Assembly (NCBI GenBank): GCA_032622095.1
Contig: CP136065.1
Location: 64,461,094 to 64,525,093, forward strand
Length of the DNA stretch: 64,000 nucleotides
Reading direction: 5' to 3'
Source: Siphonodentalium dalli
Lineage: Eukaryota; Mollusca; Scaphopoda; Gadilida; Siphonodentaliidae
A model generated the notes under the pieces. That model made no database searches, had not been told where the DNA came from, and saw nothing but the letters and a program-made list of their open reading frames with translations. This document shows positions 34,766 to 47,803 of this stretch, in pieces. The position numbers were made by a program, and so were the translations under genes. The stretch's first letter is position 1; each line of letters opens with the position of its first letter.

Positions 34766-35519
34766 AAACAGCTCTAACTACGGTGACATCTGCTACTTAT
34801 TCCCAGTTCCTTATTCCTTATTCGGAAAAATTATATATTGAGCAAATAAACGGTGCGGTAGGGTGGCCCACCCGAAAATGACATAATAACAGAAAACCGC
34901 AACCCTCTAGCCCGTGCGGTTGCCACAGTAGGTGGCCAAAGTGGCAACCATAGCCGTTTGGGCATTTATGAACCGATTTGGACCAAATAAACGGTGGTCA
35001 AGGGTGGCCCACCCGAAAATAACATATAACTAGAATGCACTCAGAGAGATGCCAAGTGCGCAAAAATGTAATAAACAATAATTAAAAAAATAATTTCACT
35101 GTATTTTACTTAATTTATTTAATTTAATTTAATGTTAGCAAAAAAAGACAATTACCATTTCTCATTTCATCACATATAAAAGGCAAATTACTATATTAAT
35201 CATTTAAGTAATTAAAACCAATTCCATGTTGCCGAAAGGATGAGACTTTAATAACGATTAAATTTTTTTCAGCAGCATATTTTCATTTTCATTTTCCGAT
35301 AGTCAAAGTTGACCAAAGGAGCAATTATAAGAAATAATTAATACCATTTGTGTAAATATTGAGAGCAGCCAATATTCAACAATAAATATCAATAATTAAT
35401 CAATAATTAATCAATAACGATCATTTTATGTGATAATAAACTCTTCAAACGGTGTTTGTGTCAACAAATGCGTTTTGTTTTGTGTTACGTCATTCGTCGT
35501 ATTTGACCCGGTTGTAACA

Positions 35520-36837
35520 GGATATCTTCCCCCCCCCCCACCCTGGATATCTTCCCCCCCCCCCATGTACAACTAAAAAATAATTTCACTCATTTGATAT
35601 CGTTTGGTTCTGAAATGGCCAGAAAAATGTTTTTTGAGATTAAAATTTTTTTTTTTTTTTTTTTTTATTTAAAAAAAAAAAGTGACAAAATTATTTTTTT
35701 CACGAATTTGATTGTCTTTTTTTTTTCTTTCAAATGTCCAGGCTTGGATATTCCACCACCCCCACCCAGCACCTACATGACAAAAAAATCATCTTATGGT
35801 TTTATCGCTTATTTTGCTTTATATATTCATGAGTCAGGGTTTGGGGTGGGGTGAAGATGTCCAGGTCAGGATATCTCCCCCCCCCCCACCCAGCACCTAC
35901 ATGACAAAAAAATAATCTTATGGTTTTATCGCTCGTTTTGCTTTATATAGTCAAGAAACAGCGAGAAATTAACTTCTTCTGAGAACAAGTTGTTGAGTCA
36001 GGGTTTGGGGTGGGGGGGGGGAAGATGTCCAGGTCAGGATATCTTCCCCCCCCCCCCCCCCCACTCAGCACCTACATGACAAAAAAATAATCTTATGGTT
36101 TTATCGCTCGTTTTGCTTTATATAGTCATGAAACACCGAGAAATTAACTTCTTCTGAGAACAAGTTGTTTGAGTCAGGGTTTGGGGTGGGGGGGGGGGGG
36201 GGGGGAGATGTCCAGGTCAGGATATCTTCCCCCCCCCCCCCACCCAGCACCTACATGACAAAAAAATAATCTTATGGTTTTATCGCTTGTTTTGCTTTAT
36301 AGTCATGAAACAGCGAGAAATTAACTTCTTCTGAGAACAAGTTGTTTGAGTCAGGGTTTGGGGTGGGGGGGGGGGGAATTGTCCAGGTCAGGATATCTTC
36401 CCCCCCCCCCCCCCCCCAGCACCTACATGACAAAAAAATAATCTTATGGTTTTATCGCTTGTTTTGCTTTATATAGTCATGAAACAGCGAGAAATTAACT
36501 TCTTCTGAGAACAAGTTGTTTGAGTCAGGGTTTGGGTGGGGGGGGGAGATGTCCAGGTCAGGATATCTCCCCCCCCCCCCCCCCCCCCACCCAGCACCTA
36601 CATGACAAAAAAATTATCTTATGGTTTTATCGCTCGTTTTGCTTTATATAGTCATGAAACAGCGAGAAATTAACTTCTTCTGACAACAAGTTGTTTGAGT
36701 CAGGGTTTGGGGTGGGGGGGAAGATGTCCAGGTCAGGATATCTTCCCCCCCACCCAGCACCTACATGACAAAAAAATAATCTTATGGTTTTATCGCTTGT
36801 TTTGCTTTATATAGTCATGAAACAGCGAGAAATTATA
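35520..36837. repeat. About 175-bp tandem array with poly(C) and poly(G) in each unit
   Basis: Seven units share CACCTACATGACAAAAAAAT, ATCTTATGGTTTTATCGC, GAGTCAGGGTTTGGGGTGGG and GATGTCCAGGTCAGGATATC. Each has a C run of 8-18 and most have a G run of 7-18. The array runs into the assembly gap. Confidence 0.9.
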
Positions 36838-36937
36838 NNNNNNNNNNNNNNNNNNNNNNNNNNNNNNNNNNNNNNNNNNNNNNNNNNNNNNNNNNNNNNN
36901 NNNNNNNNNNNNNNNNNNNNNNNNNNNNNNNNNNNNN
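36838..36937. other. Assembly gap (100 N)
   Basis: Exactly 100 unknown bases, a usual size for a gap of unknown length. It joins the array to the second copy of the 2.7-kb segment. Confidence 0.98.
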
Positions 36938-39681
36938 AGTTGAATGTGAACGTGAATAATCCTCAAAATATTAGGTTAAATGAATGATGCAAAACTAATA
37001 CTAAATCCTGTGTCACCGATAGTAGAGTGCAATGCAAGCATTAATTGGTACACGCGGTAATATCAGATACTTAGTAGCAATTCTCGAACTGTCTGGAAGT
37101 GTCGGCGACCTTCAATCAATTCTGACCCTTTGAAGTTTTCTTCCGACAAAAGCACGTGTGCAGTCACTGTGTATCAAGTCTGAATGCACACAAGGAAGTG
37201 ACAACGTAAAAGTGGCGTTGTGTGGCAATGCGTGCTTTCGTAACTTAATAGTTAATACTGCACGATGCAACATGGATTCAAATTGGAATCACACCACGAC
37301 ATACTATATATAAAACTGTTTTACAGTGGGGTTTATAAAAACTATGTAAGTCGACAAAGTTTGAAGATTGAGATCAGCTGCACAATGTCTTCACTCTTCC
37401 CGTTCTTCCTCCCTCCTTTGAAGTTTTCTTCCGACAAAAGCACGTGTGCAGTCACTGTGTATCAAGTCTGAATGCACACAAGGAAGTGACAACGTAAAAG
37501 TGGCGTTGTGTGGCAATGCGTGCTTTCGTAACTTAATAGTTAATACTGCACGATGCAACATGGATTCAAATTGGAATCACACCACGACATACTATATATA
37601 AAACTGTTTTACAGTGGGGTTTATAAAAACTATGTAAGTCGACAAAGTTTGAAGATTGAGATCAGCTGCACAATGTCTTCACTCTTCCCGTTCTTCCTCC
37701 CTGTTGTGATTTAATATGATCAATTCAATTGAGTGACCAAACAGACATCGTAGTTGAAGCAACCCAAAACTTCTTCAATAATCTTCCCTCTTTATCAAGG
37801 AAATTTAATTGATGCTCCATGCTACTCTGTAACTGGTTGTGCCAATTAACACTCAATTTGGCAGTAATTACTATACATGTATGTTAAGTGATTGCATACT
37901 AAAACCGAAACCGAAACGTAAATTATATAACCTCCCAACACTAGTGTCCGCTATCATGATACCGTTTCAGCTCTAATTTAAATCAAATTTGGTGTGGTCA
38001 ACCTGATGGCTGTTAAAATGGTGTTAGTTGTTTTGTTCTAATAAGTTTTAAAAAAAAATTAAATATGAGCAAGGAATAAAAAAAAAAAATTATTTGAATA
38101 AATATATACATGTAAAACAAAAACAATTTAAATTAGGATTTTTTTTTTATTGTTAAATTGAGAAAAGTGTTCAATCTAAAAAAAATTTTTTTTAAAGAGT
38201 TATGTCCCTGGCTCTGCCTATATATGACCCAGTGACCCCATTTGAACAAATCTGAACCCGAGTCACCCAAGGACCCTCCAAATCAAATATAAGCTAAATA
38301 GGCCTAATAGTTCTTGAGAAGATGTTTTAAGAATTACTATAGAGGGATAGAGTTATGGCCCTGGCTTCGCAACTATTTGACCCAGTGACCTCATTTGAAC
38401 AAATCTGAATGAGAGTCACCCAGGGAATATCCACACCAAATATGAACCCATTCGGTCTTATGGTTTCAGAGGAGAAAATGTTTAAAGAATTGTTGACGGA
38501 TGGACGATGGACGGACGAGGAGTGATGACTATAGCTCCACCAGAGACTTCGTCTCAGGTGAGCTAAAAACCCTGGTAAAACGATTAAATATTTCGTTGCA
38601 ATCAAAAGATTTCCTCAGTATTTGTTTGACTCTGTTACTGTGCCTTACGGAATCAGTCCATAATCCATTTGAGTCAATGACTCAATTTCAATTTGCCAAA
38701 CTCAATCTTTTTCAGAAGTTCAACTTGCGTTTGATAACTACGGAAGCGTATTTGGGACATGGTAGAAAAAAAATAAAGTCAAAATTTTGACTTTTTATCT
38801 CAAAATTTTGACTTTATAAACTCAAAATTTTGACTTTCAAACTCAAATTAAAGTCAAAATTTTGACTTTCAAAGTCAAAATTTTGACTTAATAAACTAAA
38901 AAATTTGACCTTTTATCTCAAAATTTTGACTTTATAAACAGCTCTAACTACGGTGACATCTGCTACTTATTCCCAGTTCCTTATTCCTTATTCGGAAAAA
39001 TTATATATTGAGCAAATAAACGGTGCGGTAGGGTGGCCCACCCGAAAATGACATAATAACAGAAAACCGCAACCCTCTAGCCCGTGCGGTTGCCACAGTA
39101 GGTGGCCAAAGTGGCAACCATAGCCGTTTGGGCATTTATGAACCGATTTGGACCAAATAAACGGTGGTCAAGGGTGGCCCACCCGAAAATAACATATAAC
39201 TAGAATGCACTCAGAGAGATGCCAAGTGCGCAAAAATGTAATAAACAATAATTAAAAAAATAATTTCACTGTATTTTACTTAATTTATTTAATTTAATTT
39301 AATGTTAGCAAAAAAAGACAATTACCATTTCTCATTTCATCACATATAAAAGGCAAATTACTATATTAATCATTTAAGTAATTAAAACCAATTCCATGTT
39401 GCCGAAAGGATGAGACTTTAATAACGATTAAATTTTTTTCAGCAGCATATTTTCATTTTCATTTTCCGATAGTCAAAGTTGACCAAAGGAGCAATTATAA
39501 GAAATAATTAATACCATTTGTGTAAATATTGAGAGCAGCCAATATTCAACAATAAATATCAATAATTAATCAATAATTAATCAATAACGATCATTTTATG
39601 TGATAATAAACTCTTCAAACGGTGTTTGTGTCAACAAATGCGTTTTGTTTTGTGTTACGTCATTCGTCGTATTTGACCCGG
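36938..39681. repeat. 2.7-kb duplicated segment, right copy
   Basis: It starts inside the hAT MITE, so the left MITE terminus is missing. The right terminus and ATTTAAAT are at 37961-37983. It differs from the left copy by small indels, poly(A/T) lengths and one about 90-base stretch, the level expected of two haplotypes. Confidence 0.9.
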
Positions 39682-40250
39682 AACTCGGCTGAAGGTTAGG
39701 CTATTCAGCCTATTGCGTCGAATTACGAAATCGCGTTTTGAATGTCTCTTTTCCCGCACGATAAAAAGAGGTCTTCGCACGAACCAAAAAATGATAAAAC
39801 TTCCCAATTATAAGTAAAAATACCCAAACGAAGGAGTCTATGTCATACATGTATGTAGGTCTATGTAGGTCCCGAAGGAGTCTATAGACTCTTTGGTGTA
39901 GAGTTCTGATGCAGAAAATGTAGGTCGATCTATTTTTGTCATAACTCTGACGTATTTTGACCTGGGAGAAAAAATCGAAATCGAGGCTCACTACGAGCAT
40001 GCCAGTTTTAAATATAGAAACAGGGAATCCGGACAAATGGCGATATCAGCGACAAACAAATAATCGAAAACAACACATAAGATAAACATAGCAAAAACGC
40101 GGCACAGTAAAAATGTCAGAACGCCACGAGGTTTTACGTCGTTTTTGGTGACGTCATGGAGTGAAACAGAGTAGGGTGACACCAAGCTACGTACGAATCT
40201 ATCTGATCGCCATACTGTTGCGCGAGGGAAAGACTTTCGCTTGGCCCTTA
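39682..40250. other. Unassigned intron 1 sequence
   Basis: Two open frames of about 100 codons on the minus strand show no recognisable domain and no splice support. Confidence 0.4.
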
Positions 40251-40254
40251 CTTG

Positions 40255-40760
40255 ACCTGGTGACCCCATTTTAACCAATCTGAATTCCAATCAAACAAGA
40301 ACATTCCATGCTAAATATGCCAACTAATTCTTGCAAACACGTTTTAAGAATTACTATGGAGAGTTATGTCCCTTAGTCTGCCCTTATTTGATTCTGTGAT
40401 CCCATTTTCACAAATCTGAATTCCTGTCACCCAAGGTCATTTCATACCAAATATAAGCAAAAGACATGTAGGCCATTTGGTTCTTGCAAAGACATATTAT
40501 GAATTACCAAAGGAGCCTCAATATTAAATGTGAGCTATTAAAATAGACCTGGCGATTCTTTCAAAGAAAACTTTTCAAGGGTTACTATAGAGGGAAAGTA
40601 TGCCCCTGGCTTTTCCCCTATTTGACCCTATCTGAACAAAAGATCATCAACTGTTGGAAATTTATCAAAACCTTACTGATAATACCAGTTTATATCAAAA
40701 TTATGAGTACCAAACATGAATTCATAGCATAGACAAGGTGGGTGCAGGAGTTTCAATTCT
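40255..40760 (+). repeat. Decayed family C units
   Basis: GACCTGGTGACCCCATTTTA, CCATGCTAAATATGCC and GAATTACTATGGAGAGTTAT mark several degenerate units. Confidence 0.5.
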
Positions 40761-40916
40761 CCTGCCCCTATTTGAATCAAATGTAAATGCCAATCTGTGA
40801 GATTCATTGATCTCTGATAATTGTTCCTTGAAATCATAAATATCACACATCATTATCACAGATGAAAAGAAGTTAATAGCCTAGATAAACTTAATATAAC
40901 ACTTGCCTATTATACA

Positions 40917-41886
40917 AGCTGTAAGTGGGGAATTTGGTATTCATTCGAGTCAAGTCCGAAGATGGCTTAACATGGCAAGACTATGGAATTATTTTATACA
41001 CATGCAAGATGACAGATTAGCAAAAATGGTTTTTCTTTGGGATCTCATGAATAATAGCGATGGATGGTGTGCATCATTTAGTAGTGTTTTGTCGGAAATA
41101 AATATGACAAGCACCTTTGAAAACCTACAGATATGTAATATACATGACCTCGAACGAGAGCTTTCCGCATTTAAACAGAAAACTTGGATTGAAAAAATTA
41201 CATATGTACCAAAGCTACGCACATACAGACTCTTTAAGAAAAATTATGCTATTGAAAAATATATTTCCATGAATATGGATAAGTCCCACCGCTCCATACT
41301 TGCACAATTTCGATGTGCGATTTTACCTCTGCGGATAGAAACCGGTCGATTTAGAAACGAGAAAATCGAACAAAGAATCTGCATTATGTGCAGCTCTGAC
41401 AAAGTTGAAGACGAAAAACATTTTCTTTTGTATTGTCCCTTTTACAATGACATCCGGATGTCTCTTTTAAATTCCGTCCCAAGATATATTAACGACATGT
41501 TTAAAACAGACCACATTGACGACTCTTTTAGTGAGCTAATGTTATTTCCCCGACAACTAGCAAAATATGCTTTTATGCGAAGAAAACGATTCATATACAA
41601 GTAAATTATACACCAAACGTATCAACATGTGAGAATACAAAATATATAAACCCGAATATCTCCAAATTGTGTAAGATTAAAATGAAATTCTCTACTTTAT
41701 ATTCTCTTTATATCATCACTGAGGATAGTCCACATGTGTTGGACCAAACCATGTACATACTTATACTATTAAGCGTGACATATAGGCCCTATGGGCCGGG
41801 TGCTAATTGTAATTGAAATATATATATATATTAATGATTTATGTATTGCACATGTCACGTTAATAAATGATTATCTCTCTCTCTCT
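40917..41886 (+). mobile_element. 5'-truncated LINE (CR1/L2-like) 3' end
   Basis: This is a non-LTR retrotransposon remnant. Its open frame, ending at 41604, covers the region after the reverse transcriptase core: RSILAQFRCAILPLRIETGR, then a zinc-knuckle-like CIMC ... EDEKHFLLYCPFY ... R. The 3' end is not a poly(A) tail but a short (CT)n after AATAAATGATTAT, as in CR1/L2-type elements. The insertion is flanked by CTATTATACA at 40907-40916 and 41887-41896. The codons before 40917 belong to the flank, so the apparent start of the frame is not real. Confidence 0.82.
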
Positions 41887-42059
41887 CTATTATACAGCAC
41901 ATGGGAATTAATTTAATTTAAATTGAAATGAATGACACAAATAAACATTATCTGTGATGTGTTTATCAACAGCTGTCAGCTAAGATAAGGTCCCATTCCA
42001 TACCCAGTAGACATTATAGCATGGCCATCAAGTATATAGTATCTCTGATGGTAGGCAGA

Positions 42060-42330
42060 CAAGCTGGTTTCTCAACTAATCAACTTGGTGACTTCATTTG
42101 AACAAATCTGAATGTGAGTCACCTAGGGAATATCCACACCATATTTGAACCCATTGGGCTGGCTTATAGTTCTGGAAAAGAAGTCGTTATAAGAATTACT
42201 ATGGAGGAATAGAGTTGTGGCCCTGCTTTCTCAACTAATTGACCTGATGACCTCTTTTGAACAAATCTGAATGTGATTCACCTAGGGAACATCCACACCA
42301 AATATGAAAACGTTCCATCTTGCGGTTTTA
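42060..42330 (+). repeat. Family C units
   Basis: Two units with GAACAAATCTGAATGTGAGT and CCTAGGGAA.ATCCACACC. Confidence 0.65.
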
Positions 42331-42339
42331 AATGAGTTA

Positions 42340-43985
42340 ATTATGCCTTTTTAATCAAGAGAATTGACGGTACCCGTCCCTAAAAGAGGTATGATTTACG
42401 GTACATCGGGCGGAAAAACTGACCCGATGAAAATCTCCCCCTTTCCTAGGAACGACAGATATAAGATATAAGAGTTAATTCTGCCTTTTTAATCAAGAGA
42501 AATGATGGTAGCCATCCCTAGGGCGGAAAAACTGACCCGATGAAATTCTCCCCCGTCCCTAAAAGAGGTATGATTCGATGAAAATCTCCCCCGTTCCTAG
42601 GAACGACAGACATAAGAATCACACGACACGCATTTGTTGTTTTCCAATGAGTTAATTCTGCCTTTTTGATCAAGATAAATGCATTCCGGTTCCGGTGCGT
42701 TTTGCATCCGTAGTTTCGTACGCATAGGTGACCGTTTAGCAACGCCGATGGCAATAAAGAGCATTACTCGGTTAACAACGCCAAATTCGGTCAATATAAA
42801 GAGCGTAACTGCCTTAACCCCCGCAGTGCCGAGGACAGTGATTTTGATGATTGGGAGTGGAGAATGAGTGCTCAGAGCTTATGTAAAAACTCTGCGACGA
42901 CGATTCCCGTGGGATTTTACCATTAGATGGGAAGTTTGAGCTCAATCGAGCCAGCCGTTCTCGAGTCTATAAAGGACACATATATTTATATACGGAAGTC
43001 TCAAAATATATAGTAGACTAGCAGGTTAGCCCGCCACTGACGTGGTTGGTCAGAAACATGACAATTTAAATTTTTGAATTTAATTTTTTTTTTTTTTTTT
43101 TAATTAATTTTTTTTCTTTCAATATTTTACCCAATTTGACCTTGAATTGATCATTTTCAAGGTCAAGGTCAGGTCGGGGTCACAATTTAACCCGTTCATG
43201 ACACTTCCCGTAGGTAGCAAGTGTGAGCGCAATCGGTTCGAGTCTATACAGGACACATGAACACATATATATACATTTGTATCATTTATGGGTACCCGTT
43301 TCGAGGTGAAAATCACCTAGGGCGGAAAAACTGACCCGATCCGCGTTCATAATTTGTGGGTACCCGTTTCAAGGTGAACATCACCTAGATCGGAAAAACT
43401 GACCCGATCCGCGTTCCTAGGGAGCCCTGAGTATGTAAGAATCACACAACACGCTCATGTCTGTATAATGACGCAATGTAGACAGTGCCGTTCGCGGTGA
43501 TTTTGATGATTGGGAGACCCGGAGTGGAGAAAGGGTGCTCAGAGCTTCTCCAAAACGCGACAACTACGGTGTCCGTGGGACTTTACCCTTAGATAGGAAG
43601 TTTGAACTCAATCGAGCATGCGGAGAGCACTCAAAATATTGTTGCCGTATATATCTGCCTGCGTTGCGTTGAATTGCAAACAAACGCTCATTTTATAGCG
43701 ACGCGTCATATACAACGCTCATTAAATTATCACTTGATTAACCACCGCAGTGCCGTTCGCGGTGATTTTGATGATTGGGAGTGGAGAAAGGGTGCTCAGA
43801 GCTTCTCCAAAACGCGACTAGTACAGTGTCCGTGGGATTTTACCCTTATATACGAAATTTCAGCTCGATCCGACCAGCCTTTTTCGATTCTATGAAGTAC
43901 ACATATACACACACACATATATATATACGGATTCTATGGAAGTCTCAAAATATATAGGAGATAATATATATATAATATATATTTG
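42340..43985 (+). repeat. Family G composite tandem repeats
   Basis: GATTTTGATGATTGGGAG plus GTGCTCAGAGCTT occurs at 42839, 43498 and 43764. GGCGGAAAAACTGACCCGAT-like sequence occurs at least four times. Two units end in GGAAGTCTCAAAATATATAG. Short open frames here are repeat translations. Confidence 0.65.
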
Positions 43986-43989
43986 AACA

Positions 43990-45375
43990 GCAAGGTGTCC
44001 AGGTGCCTCTAAAACAATCTACTCTTGCCCCAAGGGCTACTGGAAGGGGCTTGCAGCCACCAAGAACCTCGCGGCAGCAACCAAGGTTTCTGAAGATGTG
44101 GCACGGGCGTTGCCAGTGCTGGCCTTATGAAAAATCTGCAGGGGCTAAAATTCGCCCTCGCCAAAATACTTTGCAGGGGCTAAAATATTTTGCAGGGGCA
44201 ATTTCTGTTTTATGGGGTATTTATGTTGTAACATATGAAATACAAGTAAACTGACATATGTCATATTGCATATAACTTATTATGTGGTAAGTGATAATAT
44301 TTAAATTTAATTAATTTATAATCATATATTAATTGTGAAATTATCAATGAATGTTGTATAACTTATTAATGTTTAATAAAGTACTTTTATAAATGTTATA
44401 CCATGTCTTGCATATATGGTATTGTTGTGTTTGTTCCTTCATGCCTGATCCAAGTGACCTAATGGTTAACCAGAATCAATCAATCATTATAATATATTTA
44501 TATCATATATTACATGCTGTTATACTGTATATAAATACATGTATGAGGTGACATCATGGTAAGATATTATTGTAAGTTAACCAGAATCAATCACTATGCC
44601 ATGCATATATTGTACATACATGTAGATGTACATGATATGTTTGTGTTTGTTCCTTTATACCCGAGTGACCAAGTTACCTAACCAGAATCAATCATTATAT
44701 CATGCATTTATTTGTTCCATACTTTTATCTATATAATCCATAGGTACATTCGCGGCTTCCGTACATTTGTGAAATTTCGTCCACTTCTATCGCGTCAAAA
44801 CATACATTATTCCGTACATATCATAAATTAAATCACTTCTATGTTTGTATCATCTCATAACCCATCCGTGCTATGTATAAATCACTCATTTCATGTAATT
44901 AATAGCACGATATCGCGATATTTATTCTTTGTTTTCGTCACTTCAATCACCTCATTTGTTTACATGTCAGCGAGCACTGTTGCGCGATTGGCGGATTCCT
45001 TCGTAGCCCCACCCATCGCCGTCAACAGCGCTCATCAAACTACCTTGTACATGTAGGTATTAAAGGTATGATTTGTGGGTAGCACTGCACGTTCACAGTT
45101 AGGTCATGTAATCGTCAGTCTGTCACTGGTGACGGGTGTGTAGCATGGTTTGACCTAATTAGATATACCGGTGGCAGCCGACTGTTAACATAGCATGTGT
45201 CTCCTGCTTCAAAGATGCGATGTCGCGTTGCCTTATGTTTTCAAACGGATAACTCATCAAAATTACGACTGCAAAAGTATGTTGGGTAGTGAATGTTGTG
45301 CAAGCGATATATCGCCCACGCCAAATTGAAATTGCGCAGGCGCTCGCGCCATATTGCCAAAGCCTGCGTTGCTCA
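43990..45375. other. AT-rich intron 1 sequence with a two-unit repeat
   Basis: TGTGTTTGTTCCTT and AACCAGAATCAATCA recur at 44428/44642 and 44470/44683. Nothing coding recognised. Confidence 0.4.
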
Positions 45376-45378
45376 AGA

Positions 45379-46280
45379 AGCAGGCTTCTTCTTAAAATGA
45401 GACGACTTGGCATAAACACATCTGTTACAAATTGGATTGCCGCCTTCATATCACATCAGACTCAAAAAGTCCAAGTCAATGGAAAAGAATCAAAATTCCT
45501 TCCCGTTCTATCAGATGTCCCCCAAGGGTCTGTCCTTGGCCCTTGTCTCTTCTTAATCTACATGTATATAAATTACCTCCCCACAAACCTCAGCTGTCAG
45601 GCCTGCCTCTTCGCAGACGATACTGATGTGTATTGTGCTATCTCCTCTAAAAATGACTGTACTATCCTACAAAATGACCTGCACAAACTTGAAAACTGGG
45701 AGAAAGAATGGCTTATGTCATTCAACCCTAGTAAATGCGAAATCATACGAATCGCTCGTAAAGAAAACCCTATTCTCCATGACTACACACTCCATAACCA
45801 ATTACTCAAATCAACAGAAACTACAAAATATCTCGGTGTAATCATCTCATATGACCTATCACGGAAAACCCACATCACTACCATCACAAATAAAGCCAAT
45901 GCTACCCTCAGATTCCTAACAAAAAACTAAAAAACAAAAGCCCTTGCCTACAAAACATATGTTAGACCACAACTAGAATACTGTAGCTCAATATGGGACC
46001 CATGGCAGCAGTACTAGTACCTCGCAGAGAAAGTAGAAATTGTACAGAGACGGGCTGCACGCTACACTCTAAATAGATACAACTATGGTAGCGACGACAG
46101 AGACAGCATAACTGATCTGCTCCACACACTTAATTGGCAAACCCTCCAACAAAGAAGAATATTCTCCTCTCTAGTCATGCTTTACAAAATCCGCCATCAA
46201 GATGTAGACATCTCCCTACCATTTGTGCCTACTAGGGGAGTTTCAAATCCGAACTCACAAAACACATGTTCCCACCTGTA
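45379..46280 (+). pseudogene. LINE reverse transcriptase fragment (Jockey/CR1-like)
   Basis: One reading frame covers RT motifs in order: RLLLKMRRLGI, then VPQGSVLGPCLFLIYM, then the catalytic ACLFADDTDVY, then W.MSFNPSKCE and TKYLGVIIS. After a stop at 45928 the frame continues with YVRPQLEYCSSIWDP, a second stop at 46015, then IVQRRAARYTLNRY and LNWQTLQQRRIFSSLVMLYK. The N-terminal endonuclease and most of the fingers are missing. It is defective because of truncation and two nonsense codons. Clade assignment is tentative. Confidence 0.85.
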
Positions 46281-46449
46281 AACAAACAGACAGCTTCTAA
46301 AATGTTTATGAAGCTCCAGTCTATTTTAATAAATTATCAAAATAACCAAAAATAAATATCACGGAGGGAGAACTGCGACGTGAGGATCGGTGGCATTCCG
46401 ATAAAGAGACGGTGGAAATCCGATAAACGAGACTGTTCGCTTTCGGCGA

Positions 46450-46815
46450 CAAACGAGATTTTCTTCGTGTTTGGGCATTCAAACGAAATTGCCGTGACAA
46501 ATCAGGTTTCATATCATCATATAGTTATTTTAGTTACTAATATCCATCAAAATCTAGACGCTACAGTGAGTAGAACCAATAGAATCGCCATTTAAAAGTC
46601 ACGCGACGATTTGTTTTCCGATAAAAACTAACTGTCGCGTGTCTTTTATCGGAAAACGAACCGTCGCGTGACTCTTAAATGTCTACTCTCTTGGTTTCAG
46701 TCACTGTAGCATCTCGATTTTGATGGATATTAGTAACTTAAATAACGATATGATATGAAACATGATTTGTCACGGCAATTCCGTTTGAATGCCAAACACG
46801 AAGAAAATCTGAATC
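46450..46815. mobile_element. Foldback element, about 365 bp
   Basis: The arms share GATTTTCTTCGTGTTTGG and its complement, TGCCGTGACAAATCA, and AATCGA/TCTAGA.GCTACAGTGA-type sequence. The centre is a second palindrome around ACCGTCGCGTGAC and TTTATCGGAAAACGA. Confidence 0.65.
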
Positions 46816-47334
46816 AAAAGCATTTGAAATTATCTGCCCTTGACTCTCGGATGGCGACTCGTGGAATCGGCAGCCCACAGTTGCAGTTGTTTTCGGATGT
46901 TGTATACGATAAAAGTAATTATAAAGTGATAATTTTCTACTGCATGAAAAGAAATATATGTTTTATTACTAGGATGTGGTACTTTTCTGAAATTAATATT
47001 TTTATTGTTGCAATTGAACACGAAACGAGCGGTGACATGGTTTGATGGGAGATGGGTGGGCTCAGTAGCTTTCCCTACTTGTCAATTATATTAATAAGGC
47101 CAAAACAAAATGAATGCATGTTTCCCGTAACGAGCCCAAAAAAAATAGGGGCGGGCGGTAGGCTTTTCGTTTTATTTTATTTTTTCATTTTATTTTTTTA
47201 TGGTCTCGTGTGGGCCATGCCTAACCACCATCGAACACCATACAATGACCCAGAGCAACCGACAAATTGGATATAAAACTGATATATTGAGGGGAAACAT
47301 ATAAAACAGATAAAAGTAGACAGTTTACATGTCC

Positions 47335-47700
47335 GCATGGCACGGGCGAGAGATGAATTAATGTTGTAGGGGCGCGGGGGAGAGATGAGTTGTTCTAGGG
47401 GGCACGGGGGAGAGGTGAGTTAAAGTTGTAGGGGGCACGTGGGAGAGATGAGTAATTTGTTAGTGGACAGTTAATGTTGTAGTGGGTGCGGGGAACAGTC
47501 AACGTTGTAGGGGGGGTGGTGGGGAGATGAGTTGTAGGGGGCATGGGGGAGAGATAAGTAATCTATTAGTTGACAGTTAACATTGTAGGGGATGTGGAGG
47601 AGAGATGAGTTGTTGTAGGAGGCACGGGGGAGAGATGAGTAATTTATTAGTTGACAGTTAACATTTTAGGGGGCGCGGGGGAGAGATGAGTAATTTATTA
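47335..47700 (+). repeat. G-rich irregular minisatellite
   Basis: About ten units of GGGGGAGAGATGAGT with GTAATTTATTAGTTGACAGT and AACATTGTAGGGGG in variable order. Confidence 0.75.
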
Positions 47701-47803
47701 GTTGGCTTCAGGGTCTTTGTTGGGAAATGTCAGGACCCCTATTTCAAACTGAAGTTCACACCCCCTGAACCAAGCAAAATTTGAGCTGGGAATATTCATG
47801 AGT

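Larger units (their letters stand above)
32812..35511. repeat. 2.7-kb duplicated segment, left copy
   Basis: It is nearly identical to 36938-39681, covering most of the hAT MITE, a family C repeat, the TCAAAATTTTGA array and 750 bases beyond. It stops at GTATTTGACCCGG, after which the copies diverge. Confidence 0.9.

Noticed and set aside
35594-35854. 86-codon frame with long Phe and Lys runs
   Set aside because: It is produced by poly(T) and poly(A) next to the tandem array.
36784-36987. Open frame across the N gap
   Set aside because: It is made of unknown bases and repeat sequence.
40903-40916. Start of the 233-codon frame as a gene start
   Set aside because: These bases are the target-site duplication of the LINE insertion. 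The first codon is TTG.
42679-42867. Possible coding exon with a basic, Ser/Thr-rich product
   Set aside because: It overlaps repeated family G words and has no homologue I recognise.
43602-43895. 97-codon frame
   Set aside because: It lies in family G tandem repeats and shows no domain.
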